NCBI RefSeq assembly: GCF_001043975.1
Contig: NZ_LABY01000063.1
Location: forward strand, 1 to 64,000
DNA length: 64,000 nucleotides
DNA from: Methylobacterium variabile
GTDB lineage: Bacteria > Pseudomonadota > Alphaproteobacteria > Rhizobiales > Beijerinckiaceae
Direction of reading: 5' to 3'
The notes below the pieces were generated by a model, which was given only the letters and a program-made list of their open reading frames with translations, was not told the DNA's origin and did not search any database. Below are positions 7,136-14,863 of this stretch, piece after piece. Positions within the stretch are counted from its first letter, which is position 1. Every line of letters starts with the position of its first letter. The position numbers and the translations under genes were made by a program.

Positions 7136-10100
7136 ATGCTCTATTCCGACGAGACATCCGTCGATCCGGTGCTGAATCCCATTCAGACCGGAAGCAAAGC
7201 ATCGTCCTCGGCCCCCGAACCGGCTGAGCCGCCGGCGGCTGCGCACGCTGCGGCAGCGACCGACGCGGGCTCCGGAACCAAGCCGGTCGCGCTTTCGACC
7301 CAGTCGCCGGTCGGCTCGAGCAGCCTGCCCGATGCCGCCTCGCTGCCGGCCCAGACGATCAAGGATCTCACGGTGACCTCGGGCTCGGCGGCCCAGTCGA
7401 ACGTCGCGTTCTGCTGCGGCACCTGCGGCTACGTGAACTGCCCGTCCCGGCTGCTCGAACAATCGGCCGGCAGCATCCTGTCCGCGGACGGGCAGCTGCC
7501 CGGCTACGGCAGCGGCGCACCGCTCGGCGCCATGACGGTCCTGCCCGGCGGTCCGGAGACCGGCACCGGGCTCGGCCCGTCGAAGACCCAGATCTCGACC
7601 CTGAGCGGCCCGATCACCCGGGCGGTCGCGCCCACGACGTCCCGCCCGACGACCGTGACCCCCAACTCCCTCACCGGCACCGCGACCGGCTCGACGACCA
7701 ACAAGATCGTGCTTGAGAATCAGAAGCTCGGCACCCCGGCAAGCGAGTGGGCGATCGACGGCGCGGGCGATTCGAACATCGAGGGCTTCGCCACCGACAT
7801 CAGCGTGAATGTCGGCAAGAAGATCGACTTCAAGATCAACACCAACTCGACCAACTACAAGATCGACATCTACCGCCTCGGCTATTACGGCGGCCTCGGC
7901 GCCCGGAAGGTCGATACGCTCCAGCATACCGGGCTGCAGACCCAGCCGACGCCGCTGCGCGACGCGGCGACCGGGCTCGTCGACGCCGGCAACTGGTCGG
8001 TTTCGGCCTCGTGGAACGTGCCGGCGGACGCGGTCTCGGGCGTCTACATCGCCAGGCTGTCGCGTCAGGACGGCACCAAGGGCGAGAACGAGATCCCGTT
8101 CATCGTCCGCGACGATTCGAGCCACAGCGACATCATCTTCCAGACCGCGGACCAGACCTGGCAGGCCTACAATCCCTGGGGCGGTGCCAACTTCTACGGC
8201 GGCAACGGCCCGGCCACCGGCCAGGGCCAGGGGCGCGCCTACGCGGTCAGCTACAACCGGCCGATCACCACCCGGGGCGGCACGCTCGCGGCCGGGCCGC
8301 AGGACTACATCTACGGCGCCGAGTTCCCGGCCATCATGTGGCTGGAGCAGAACGGCTACGACGTGTCCTACATGTCGGGCGTCGACGCCGACCGCTACGG
8401 CAGCCTGCTCCTGAACCACAAGATGTATCTCGACGTCGGCCACGACGAGTACTGGTCGGGCCAGCAGCGCGACAACGTCGAGGCGGCGCGGGACGCCGGC
8501 GTCAACCTGTCGTTCTGGAGCGGCAACGAGATGTACTGGCGGACGCGCTTCGCCAACAGCATCAGCAGCGACGCCACGGCGTACCGCACGCTGGTCTCCT
8601 ACAAGGAGACCTGGGGCCAGAACCAGAACCTCGACCCGACCAACCAGTGGACCGGCACCTTCCGCGATCCCCGCGGGCCGGCCGGGACGGTCGGCAACAA
8701 CGATCCCGAGAATGCCCTGACGGGCACGATGTTCCAGGTCGATTCGTACGTCCTCGACACCATCCAGGTGCCCTACGACGACGCGAACCTGCGCTTCTGG
8801 CGCAATACCAGCGTCGCCAGCCTGCAGCCGGGCCAGACCGCCTCGCTGACCCAGAACTATCTCGGCTACGAGTGGGACGAGGCGCCCGACAACGCCTCGG
8901 CTCCGGCCGGGCTGGTGCGCCTGTCCTCGACCACGATCGACGAGACGACCTACCTCCAGGATTACGGCAACACCACCGGCAAGGGCACGGCGACCCACAA
9001 CCTGACGCTCTACCGGGCCCCGAGCGGCGCCCTCGTGTTCGGCGCCGGCTCCGTCTACTGGTCGTGGGGCCTGTCGGCCAACCACGACAACGAGCCGACG
9101 CCGGCCGATCCGCGGGTCCAGCAGGCGATGGTCAACCTGCTCGCCGACATGGGAATCCAGCCGGCGACCCTCGACCCGGACCTCACGCCGGCCATCGCCT
9201 CGACCGACCACACCGCGCCGACCTCCGCCATCACGGCGCCGACCACCGGCAGCAGCGTCGCGGCGTTCCAGACCGTGACCATCACGGGGACGGCCACCGA
9301 CGCGGGCGGCGGCGTGGTCGCGGGCGTCGAGGTCTCGACCGACAACGGCGTCACCTGGCGCGCGGCGACGGGCGACGAGAACTGGAGCTACAAGTTCGCG
9401 CCGCAGGTCGCGGGCACCTACGTGATCCGCACGAGGGCGACGGACGACAGCGTCAACATGGAGACGCCGTCGACCGGGCGGACCCTGACGGTGACGGCGC
9501 CGACCGCGCAGACGCTGTTTCCCGGCTCGGCGAAGCCCAAGGTGGTCAACACCGCCGACACCGATCCGGTCGAGCTCGGCGTCCGGTTCCAGAGCTCGAC
9601 CGCCGGCACGGTCACCGGCATCCGCTTCTACAAGGGCTCCCAGGACATGGGGACCCATACGGGCACCCTGTGGTCGAGCACCGGGCAGAAGCTCGCCACC
9701 ACGACCTTCACCAACGAGACGACGGACGGCTGGCAGACCGCCACCTTCTCGAACCCGGTGAGCATCAGCCCGGGCACGCTCTACACCGCCTCCTACCACT
9801 CGGACCGCGGCCACTACTCGAGCGACGTCGGCTACTTCGATACGGCCTTGACCAGCGGGGCGCTCACCGCCCCCACCAACAACGGCGTCTTCTCGTACGG
9901 CAGCACCAGCGCCTTCCCGAACGAGTCGTTCGAGAACACCAACTTCTGGGTCGACGTGCTGTTCAACCCGGGCGGCGGCACGACCACCAACCAGGCACCG
10001 ACGGCGATCAACGACACCGGCCCGGCGGTGACGCAGAACACGGCCGTCACCTTCTCGACCTCGACGCTGCTGGCCAACGACACCGATCCGAACGGCGATC

Positions 10101-12355
10101 CCCTGACGGTGACGAGCGTCACCAACGGGACCGGCGGCAGCGTCTCGCTCAACACCACGAACTCCACCGTCACCTTCACGCCGACCACCGGCTTCACCGG
10201 CGCGGCCAACTTCTCCTACGCGATCTCGGACGGGCGCGGCGGCGCCTCCTCGGCCAGCGTCGCCCTCACCGTCTCGGCCCCCGGCACCGCGCCGGTCAGC
10301 CTGTTCTCGTCCTCCGCGACGCCCGCGGTCGCCAACGAGGGCGACACCGACGCGGTCGAGCTGGGGGTGAAGTTCCAGAGCTCGACCGCCGGTACGGTCA
10401 GCGCGATCAGGTTCTACAAGGGCAGCCAGAACACCGGCACCCACACCGGTACCCTGTGGTCGAGCACCGGGCAGAAGCTCGCCACCGCGACCTTCACCAA
10501 CGAGTCCGCCAGTGGCTGGCAGACCGCCACCTTCTCAAGCCCGGTCGCCCTCACCCCGGGCGCGACCTATACGGCGTCCTACCACACCAATACCGGCCAC
10601 TACTCGACGACGGCCAACGGCTTCTCGAGCGCGGTGACGAGCGGGCCCTTGACCGCGCCGTCCACCGGCAACGGCGTCTTCGCCTATGGCAGCACCAGCG
10701 CCTTCCCGACCCAGAGCTTCCAGAACACCAACTACTGGGTCGACGTCGTCTTCAATCCCGGCGCCACGGTCGCCAACCAGGCACCGACGGCGGTCAACGA
10801 CACCGGCCCGGCGGTGACGCAGAACACGGCCGTCACCTTCTCGACCTCGACGCTGCTGGCCAACGACACCGACCCGAACGGCGATCCCCTGACGGTGACG
10901 AGCGTCACCAACGGGACCGGCGGCAGCGTCTCGCTCAACACCACGAACTCCACCGTCACCTTCACGCCGACCACCGGCTTCACCGGCGCGGCCAACTTCT
11001 CCTACGCGATCTCGGACGGGCGCGGCGGCGCCTCCTCGGCCAGCGTCGCCCTCACCGTCTCGGCCCCCGGCACCGCGCCGGTCAGCCTGTTCTCGTCCTC
11101 CGCGACGCCGGCCGCGACCAACACCAATGACACCGATGCGGTCGAGCTGGGGGTGAAGTTCCAGAGCTCGACCGCCGGCACGGTCAGCGCGATCAAGTTC
11201 TACAAGGGTACGCAGGACACCGGCACCCACACCGGCACCCTGTGGTCGAGCACCGGGCAGAAGCTCGCCACCGCGACCTTCACCAACGAGACCGCCAGCG
11301 GCTGGCAGACCGCCACCCTGTCGAACCCGGTGACGCTCAGCCCCGGCACGACCTACACGGCGTCCTACCATACCAATGTCGGCCGCTACTCGACGACGGC
11401 TAACGGCTTCTCGAGCGCGGTGACGAGCGGGCCCTTGACCGCGCCGTCCACCGGCAACGGCGTCTTCGCCTATGGCAGCACCAGCGCCTTCCCGACCCAG
11501 AGCTTCCAGAACACCAACTACTGGGTCGACGTCGTCTTCAATCCCGGCGCCACGGTCGCCAACCAGGCGCCGACGGCGGTCAACGACACCGGCCCGGCGG
11601 TGACCCGCAACACCGCCATCACCTTCTCGACCTCGACGCTGCTGGCCAACGACACCGACCCGAACGGCGACCCCCTGACGGTGACGAGCGTCACCAACGG
11701 GACCGGCGGCAGCGTCTCGCTCAACACCACAAACTCCACCGTCACCTTCACGCCGACCACCGGCTTCACCGGTGCAGCCAACTTCACCTACGCGATCTCG
11801 GACGGGCGCGGCGGCGCCTCCTCGGCCAGCGTCGCCCTCACCGTCTCGGCCCCAGGCACCGGACCGGTCAGCCTGTTCTCGACCGGCACGCCGGCGACGA
11901 CCAACACCAACGACACGAGCCCGGTCGAGCTCGGGGTCAAGTTCCAGAGCTCGACCGCCGGCACGGTCAGCGCGATCAAGTTCTACAAGGGTACGCAGGA
12001 CACCGGCACCCACACCGGCACCCTGTGGTCGAGCACCGGGCAGAAGCTCGCCACCGCGACCTTCACCAACGAGACCGCCAGCGGCTGGCAGACCGCCACC
12101 TTCTCGAGCCCGGTCACCCTCACCCCGGGCACGACCTACACCGCGTCCTACCACACCAATGCCGGCCGCTACTCGAACACCGCCAACGCCTTCGCGAACG
12201 CGGTGACGAGCGGACCGCTGACCGCGCCGGCGAGCGATGCGGCGGGCGGCAACGGCGTCTTCGCCTACGGCAGCACCAGCCTGTTCCCGACCCAGTCCTT
12301 CAACCGGTCCAACTACTGGGTCGACGTCGTCTTCAACCCCTCGGCCGCCGCCTGA
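7136..12355 (+). CDS. Giant extracellular protein: dimethylformamidase-like domain, Ig-like domain, DUF4082/cadherin-like repeats
   Basis: The 1739-residue chain starts at MLYSDETSVDP. Residues 1-185 are low-complexity with a Cys cluster (C93, C94, C97, C102). Residues about 189-680 resemble the large-subunit domain of N,N-dimethylformamidase, including TWQAYNPWGG (near 345) and GHDEYWSG; His436-x-Glu438 fits the His/Glu part of the mononuclear iron site reported for that enzyme. An Ig-like domain (about 690-790) follows, then four DUF4082 units alternating with three cadherin/Big_9-like units containing LLANDTDPNGDPLTVTSV. There is no Sec signal, no RTX repeats and no anchor. The HlyB-like exporter pair downstream at 12725-16428 is the probable exit route. 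Earlier in-frame starts exist, but the upstream sequence lacks protein character. Confidence 0.8.
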   Translation: MLYSDETSVDPVLNPIQTGSKASSSAPEPAEPPAAAHAAAATDAGSGTKPVALSTQSPVGSSSLPDAASLPAQTIKDLTVTSGSAAQSNVAFCCGTCGYVNCPSRLLEQSAGSILSADGQLPGYGSGAPLGAMTVLPGGPETGTGLGPSKTQISTLSGPITRAVAPTTSRPTTVTPNSLTGTATGSTTNKIVLENQKLGTPASEWAIDGAGDSNIEGFATDISVNVGKKIDFKINTNSTNYKIDIYRLGYYGGLGARKVDTLQHTGLQTQPTPLRDAATGLVDAGNWSVSASWNVPADAVSGVYIARLSRQDGTKGENEIPFIVRDDSSHSDIIFQTADQTWQAYNPWGGANFYGGNGPATGQGQGRAYAVSYNRPITTRGGTLAAGPQDYIYGAEFPAIMWLEQNGYDVSYMSGVDADRYGSLLLNHKMYLDVGHDEYWSGQQRDNVEAARDAGVNLSFWSGNEMYWRTRFANSISSDATAYRTLVSYKETWGQNQNLDPTNQWTGTFRDPRGPAGTVGNNDPENALTGTMFQVDSYVLDTIQVPYDDANLRFWRNTSVASLQPGQTASLTQNYLGYEWDEAPDNASAPAGLVRLSSTTIDETTYLQDYGNTTGKGTATHNLTLYRAPSGALVFGAGSVYWSWGLSANHDNEPTPADPRVQQAMVNLLADMGIQPATLDPDLTPAIASTDHTAPTSAITAPTTGSSVAAFQTVTITGTATDAGGGVVAGVEVSTDNGVTWRAATGDENWSYKFAPQVAGTYVIRTRATDDSVNMETPSTGRTLTVTAPTAQTLFPGSAKPKVVNTADTDPVELGVRFQSSTAGTVTGIRFYKGSQDMGTHTGTLWSSTGQKLATTTFTNETTDGWQTATFSNPVSISPGTLYTASYHSDRGHYSSDVGYFDTALTSGALTAPTNNGVFSYGSTSAFPNESFENTNFWVDVLFNPGGGTTTNQAPTAINDTGPAVTQNTAVTFSTSTLLANDTDPNGDPLTVTSVTNGTGGSVSLNTTNSTVTFTPTTGFTGAANFSYAISDGRGGASSASVALTVSAPGTAPVSLFSSSATPAVANEGDTDAVELGVKFQSSTAGTVSAIRFYKGSQNTGTHTGTLWSSTGQKLATATFTNESASGWQTATFSSPVALTPGATYTASYHTNTGHYSTTANGFSSAVTSGPLTAPSTGNGVFAYGSTSAFPTQSFQNTNYWVDVVFNPGATVANQAPTAVNDTGPAVTQNTAVTFSTSTLLANDTDPNGDPLTVTSVTNGTGGSVSLNTTNSTVTFTPTTGFTGAANFSYAISDGRGGASSASVALTVSAPGTAPVSLFSSSATPAATNTNDTDAVELGVKFQSSTAGTVSAIKFYKGTQDTGTHTGTLWSSTGQKLATATFTNETASGWQTATLSNPVTLSPGTTYTASYHTNVGRYSTTANGFSSAVTSGPLTAPSTGNGVFAYGSTSAFPTQSFQNTNYWVDVVFNPGATVANQAPTAVNDTGPAVTRNTAITFSTSTLLANDTDPNGDPLTVTSVTNGTGGSVSLNTTNSTVTFTPTTGFTGAANFTYAISDGRGGASSASVALTVSAPGTGPVSLFSTGTPATTNTNDTSPVELGVKFQSSTAGTVSAIKFYKGTQDTGTHTGTLWSSTGQKLATATFTNETASGWQTATFSSPVTLTPGTTYTASYHTNAGRYSNTANAFANAVTSGPLTAPASDAAGGNGVFAYGSTSLFPTQSFNRSNYWVDVVFNPSAAA
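9514..12340 (+). repeat. 786-bp in-frame tandem repeats (3.5 units) encoding DUF4082 plus cadherin-like modules
   Basis: The same CCAGGC(A/G)CCGACGGCG landmark recurs at 9991, 10777 and 11563, an exact 786-bp (262-codon) period. Each unit holds a DUF4082 module of about 155 codons and a Big_9/cadherin-like module of about 100 codons; a fourth DUF4082 module closes the array. Long stretches of the second modules differ by only a few synonymous bases between copies, indicating recent duplication or gene conversion. Approximate modules: DUF4082 at 9514-9970, 10300-10755, 11086-11545, 11872-12340; cadherin-like at 9985-10296, 10771-11082, 11557-11868. Confidence 0.9.
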
Positions 12356-12402
12356 CACGGGCCTGCCGCGTCCTGACAGCCACTCTTGAGGAGAGAACCC
12401 CG

Positions 12403-12702
12403 ATGATCCAGGAAACCTACTCGGACGGCATCAGCGAGATCACCGTGACGGGCTCGATCGTCCGCGTCGACCTGATGAGCCTGTCGCCGTCCGAGCGCGA
12501 CGCCCACGGCAACCCGGTGCCGATGCTGCGCCAGCGCCTGATCATGCCGGCCGACGCCTTCGCCAACGCCGCCGACCTGATGCAGACGGTGAAGCAGAGC
12601 CTGATCGAGTCCGGCGTCATCAACCCCGGACAGGCCGCCCGCGAGCCGGTGCCCTTCGCCGGCGCCCGCCCGGGGCGCAACACCTCGCCGAACTTCTCCT
12701 GA
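12403..12702 (+). CDS. 99-residue hypothetical protein between secreted protein and exporter
   Basis: The ATG at 12403 has a strong GAGGAGA ribosome binding site at about 12388-12394. The 99-residue product starts MIQETYSDGISEITVTGSIV, predicted beta-rich, then an amphipathic segment (ADAFANAADLMQTVKQSLIE) and a disordered Pro/Gly/Arg tail. No signal peptide or membrane segment is present, and I do not recognise the family. It sits 47 bp after the giant secreted protein and 22 bp before the HlyB-like exporter, so it is probably co-transcribed and could be a secretion chaperone, small co-secreted partner or regulator. Function is unknown. Confidence 0.8.
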   Translation: MIQETYSDGISEITVTGSIVRVDLMSLSPSERDAHGNPVPMLRQRLIMPADAFANAADLMQTVKQSLIESGVINPGQAAREPVPFAGARPGRNTSPNFS

Positions 12703-12724
12703 ACCCCAGAGACCGGGCGCCGCC

Positions 12725-14863
12725 GTGGATACCGGACTGCACTGCCTCGTCGCCGTCGCGCGCCACCACGGCGTCGACCTCACGCCCGAGCGCCTCGCCC
12801 ACGCCTACGCGGTGGGGGACGAGGCGGTCTCGAGCCCGCGCCTGACGCGGATGGCGCGGGAGGTCGGCCTCCGCGCCGGCCGGGCCCGCCTGTCCTTCGC
12901 GGGCCTCACCGACCTCGGCGGCGCCTTCCCGGCGCTCGCCCGCCTGCGCAACGGCAACTGGGTCGTCGTCACCGGGGTCGACCGGCACGGCGACGGGCCC
13001 CGCCTCGTCGTGTTCGACCCTAAGGCCGTCCGGCACGAGCCGATGCTCCTCGACGAGGCGGCGTTCTGCGCCGCCTGGGCCGGCGAGGTGCTGCTGGTGC
13101 GCCCGAAGCCGGCGCGCCGCACTTCGGACGGGCGCCGCCCCTTCGGCCTCCTGTGGTTCGTGCCCGAGATCCTGCGCCAGCGCCGGCTCTTCTCCGACGT
13201 GATCGTGGCGGCGCTGGCGCTCTACGCCGTCGGGCTCGCGGTGCCGCTGTTCTCGCAGCTCGTCATCGACCGGGTGCTGACCCACGAATCCTACGCCACC
13301 CTGACGGTGCTCGCCGGCGGCGTGGTGCTGGCCCTGGTCTTCGAGGCCTGCTTCACCTTCTTGCGACGCTACCTGCTGCTCTACGCCTCGAACCGCATCG
13401 ACATCCGCGTCGCGGTGAAGACCTTCGCCCACCTCCTCGGCCTGCCGCTCGCCCATTTCGAGCAGGTGCCGGCGGGCATCCTGGTCAAGCACATGCAGCA
13501 GGCCTCGCGGGTGCGGGAGTTCCTGACTGGGCGGCTCCTCACCACGGCGCTCGACGCCTGCTCGCTGGTGGTCTTCCTGCCGGTGCTGATGCTCTACAGC
13601 CCCAAGCTGACCATGGTGGTGCTGGTCTTCACCGGGCTCGTCGCGCTCACCATCGCGGCCCTGATCGGGCCGTTCCGGCGCCGGCTCCAGGCGCTCTACG
13701 ACGCGGAGGGCGAGCGCCAGGCGCTGCTGGTCGAGTCGGTCCAGGGCATGCGCACCATCAAGTCCCTGGCGATGGAGCCGCTCCAGGGCCGCCACTGGGA
13801 GGATTCCTCGGCGCAGGCCGTCCAGATGCGCTACGGCGTCGAGCGGATCTCCGCCATCGCCCAGGCCGTGACCGGGCTCCTGGAGAAGCTGACCAGCGTC
13901 GCGATCATCGGCCTCGGCGCCATGGACGTGTTCGACCGCTCGATGACGGTCGGCGCCCTCGTCGCCTTCAACATGCTGGCGGGCCGCGTCTCGGGGCCGC
14001 TCGTCCAGATGCTCACCATGGCGCACGAGTACCAGGAGGTGGCGCTCTCGGTCAGGATGCTCGGCGAGGTGATGAACCGGGCGCCGGAAGCCGAGGGGCC
14101 GAGCCGCGGCCTGTGCCCGCCGGTGCGCGGCGAGATCACCTTCGAGGACGTGCGCTTCGCCTACGGGCCGGACCGGCCGCCCGCCCTCGATTCCGTGTCC
14201 TTCACGCTCGAGGCCGGCAGCATCGTCGGGGTGGTGGGGCGCAGCGGCTCGGGCAAGACCACCATCACCCGGCTGATCCAGCGCCTCTACCCGGTGCAGC
14301 AGGGGCTGGTGCGCCTCGACGGGCACGACATCCGCGAGATCGACCTCGCCCACCTGCGCCGCCAGGTCGGCGTGGTGCTGCAGGACAGCTTCCTGTTCCG
14401 CGGCACGGTGCGGGAGAACATCGCGGCGGCCAAGCCCTCGGCGAGCTTCGAGGAGATCGCCGAGGCCGCCCGCGCCGCCGGCGCCGACGAGTTCATCGAG
14501 CGCCTGCCGCGGGGCTTCGAGACGCTGCTCGAGGAGAACGCCTCCAACCTCTCGGGCGGCCAGCGCCAGCGGCTGGCCATCGCCCGGGCGCTCGTCACCG
14601 ACCCGCGGCTCCTGATCCTCGACGAGGCGACGAGCGCCCTCGATCCCGACAGCGAGGCGATCATCCGCCGCAACCTGCGCCGGATCGCCCGCGGCCGCAC
14701 GGTGCTGATCGTCTCGCACCGCCTCGCCACCCTGGTCGACGCCCACGCGATCCTGGTGATCGACGGCGGCCGGCTGGTGGCGACCGGGCGCCACGACCAG
14801 CTGCTCACCTCCTGCACGACGTACCGCCACCTGTGGAACCAGCAGACGAGGCAGGCCGCATGA
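12725..14863 (+). CDS. HlyB-like type I secretion ABC exporter with inactive C39-like domain
   Basis: The 712-residue protein has an N-terminal C39-like domain (about 1-125), an ABC transmembrane domain (about 150-430) and an ATPase domain with Walker A GRSGSGKTT, signature LSGGQRQRLAIARAL, Walker B LLILDEATSALDPDS and the H-loop VSHRL. At the position of the catalytic Cys in bacteriocin-processing C39 peptidases the sequence reads DTGLHC, with Thr in place of the nucleophile. It is therefore a CLD of the HlyB type, which binds cargo without cleaving a leader. The start is GTG at 12725. Its stop overlaps the adaptor start (ATGA). The upstream giant protein is the likely cargo. Confidence 0.9.
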   Translation: MDTGLHCLVAVARHHGVDLTPERLAHAYAVGDEAVSSPRLTRMAREVGLRAGRARLSFAGLTDLGGAFPALARLRNGNWVVVTGVDRHGDGPRLVVFDPKAVRHEPMLLDEAAFCAAWAGEVLLVRPKPARRTSDGRRPFGLLWFVPEILRQRRLFSDVIVAALALYAVGLAVPLFSQLVIDRVLTHESYATLTVLAGGVVLALVFEACFTFLRRYLLLYASNRIDIRVAVKTFAHLLGLPLAHFEQVPAGILVKHMQQASRVREFLTGRLLTTALDACSLVVFLPVLMLYSPKLTMVVLVFTGLVALTIAALIGPFRRRLQALYDAEGERQALLVESVQGMRTIKSLAMEPLQGRHWEDSSAQAVQMRYGVERISAIAQAVTGLLEKLTSVAIIGLGAMDVFDRSMTVGALVAFNMLAGRVSGPLVQMLTMAHEYQEVALSVRMLGEVMNRAPEAEGPSRGLCPPVRGEITFEDVRFAYGPDRPPALDSVSFTLEAGSIVGVVGRSGSGKTTITRLIQRLYPVQQGLVRLDGHDIREIDLAHLRRQVGVVLQDSFLFRGTVRENIAAAKPSASFEEIAEAARAAGADEFIERLPRGFETLLEENASNLSGGQRQRLAIARALVTDPRLLILDEATSALDPDSEAIIRRNLRRIARGRTVLIVSHRLATLVDAHAILVIDGGRLVATGRHDQLLTSCTTYRHLWNQQTRQAA

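Noticed and set aside
9514..12340. Repeat array considered as CRISPR or other spacer array
   Set aside because: The period is 786 bp, units are coding and continuous in frame, and no short repeat-spacer pattern exists. No CRISPR array was found anywhere in the window.
6968..12358. Very long minus-strand frames (6968-10444, 10535-12358) opposite the giant protein
   Set aside because: They are composed of GRRG/VGDRRRGR-type antisense repeats generated by the 786-bp modules of the real gene.
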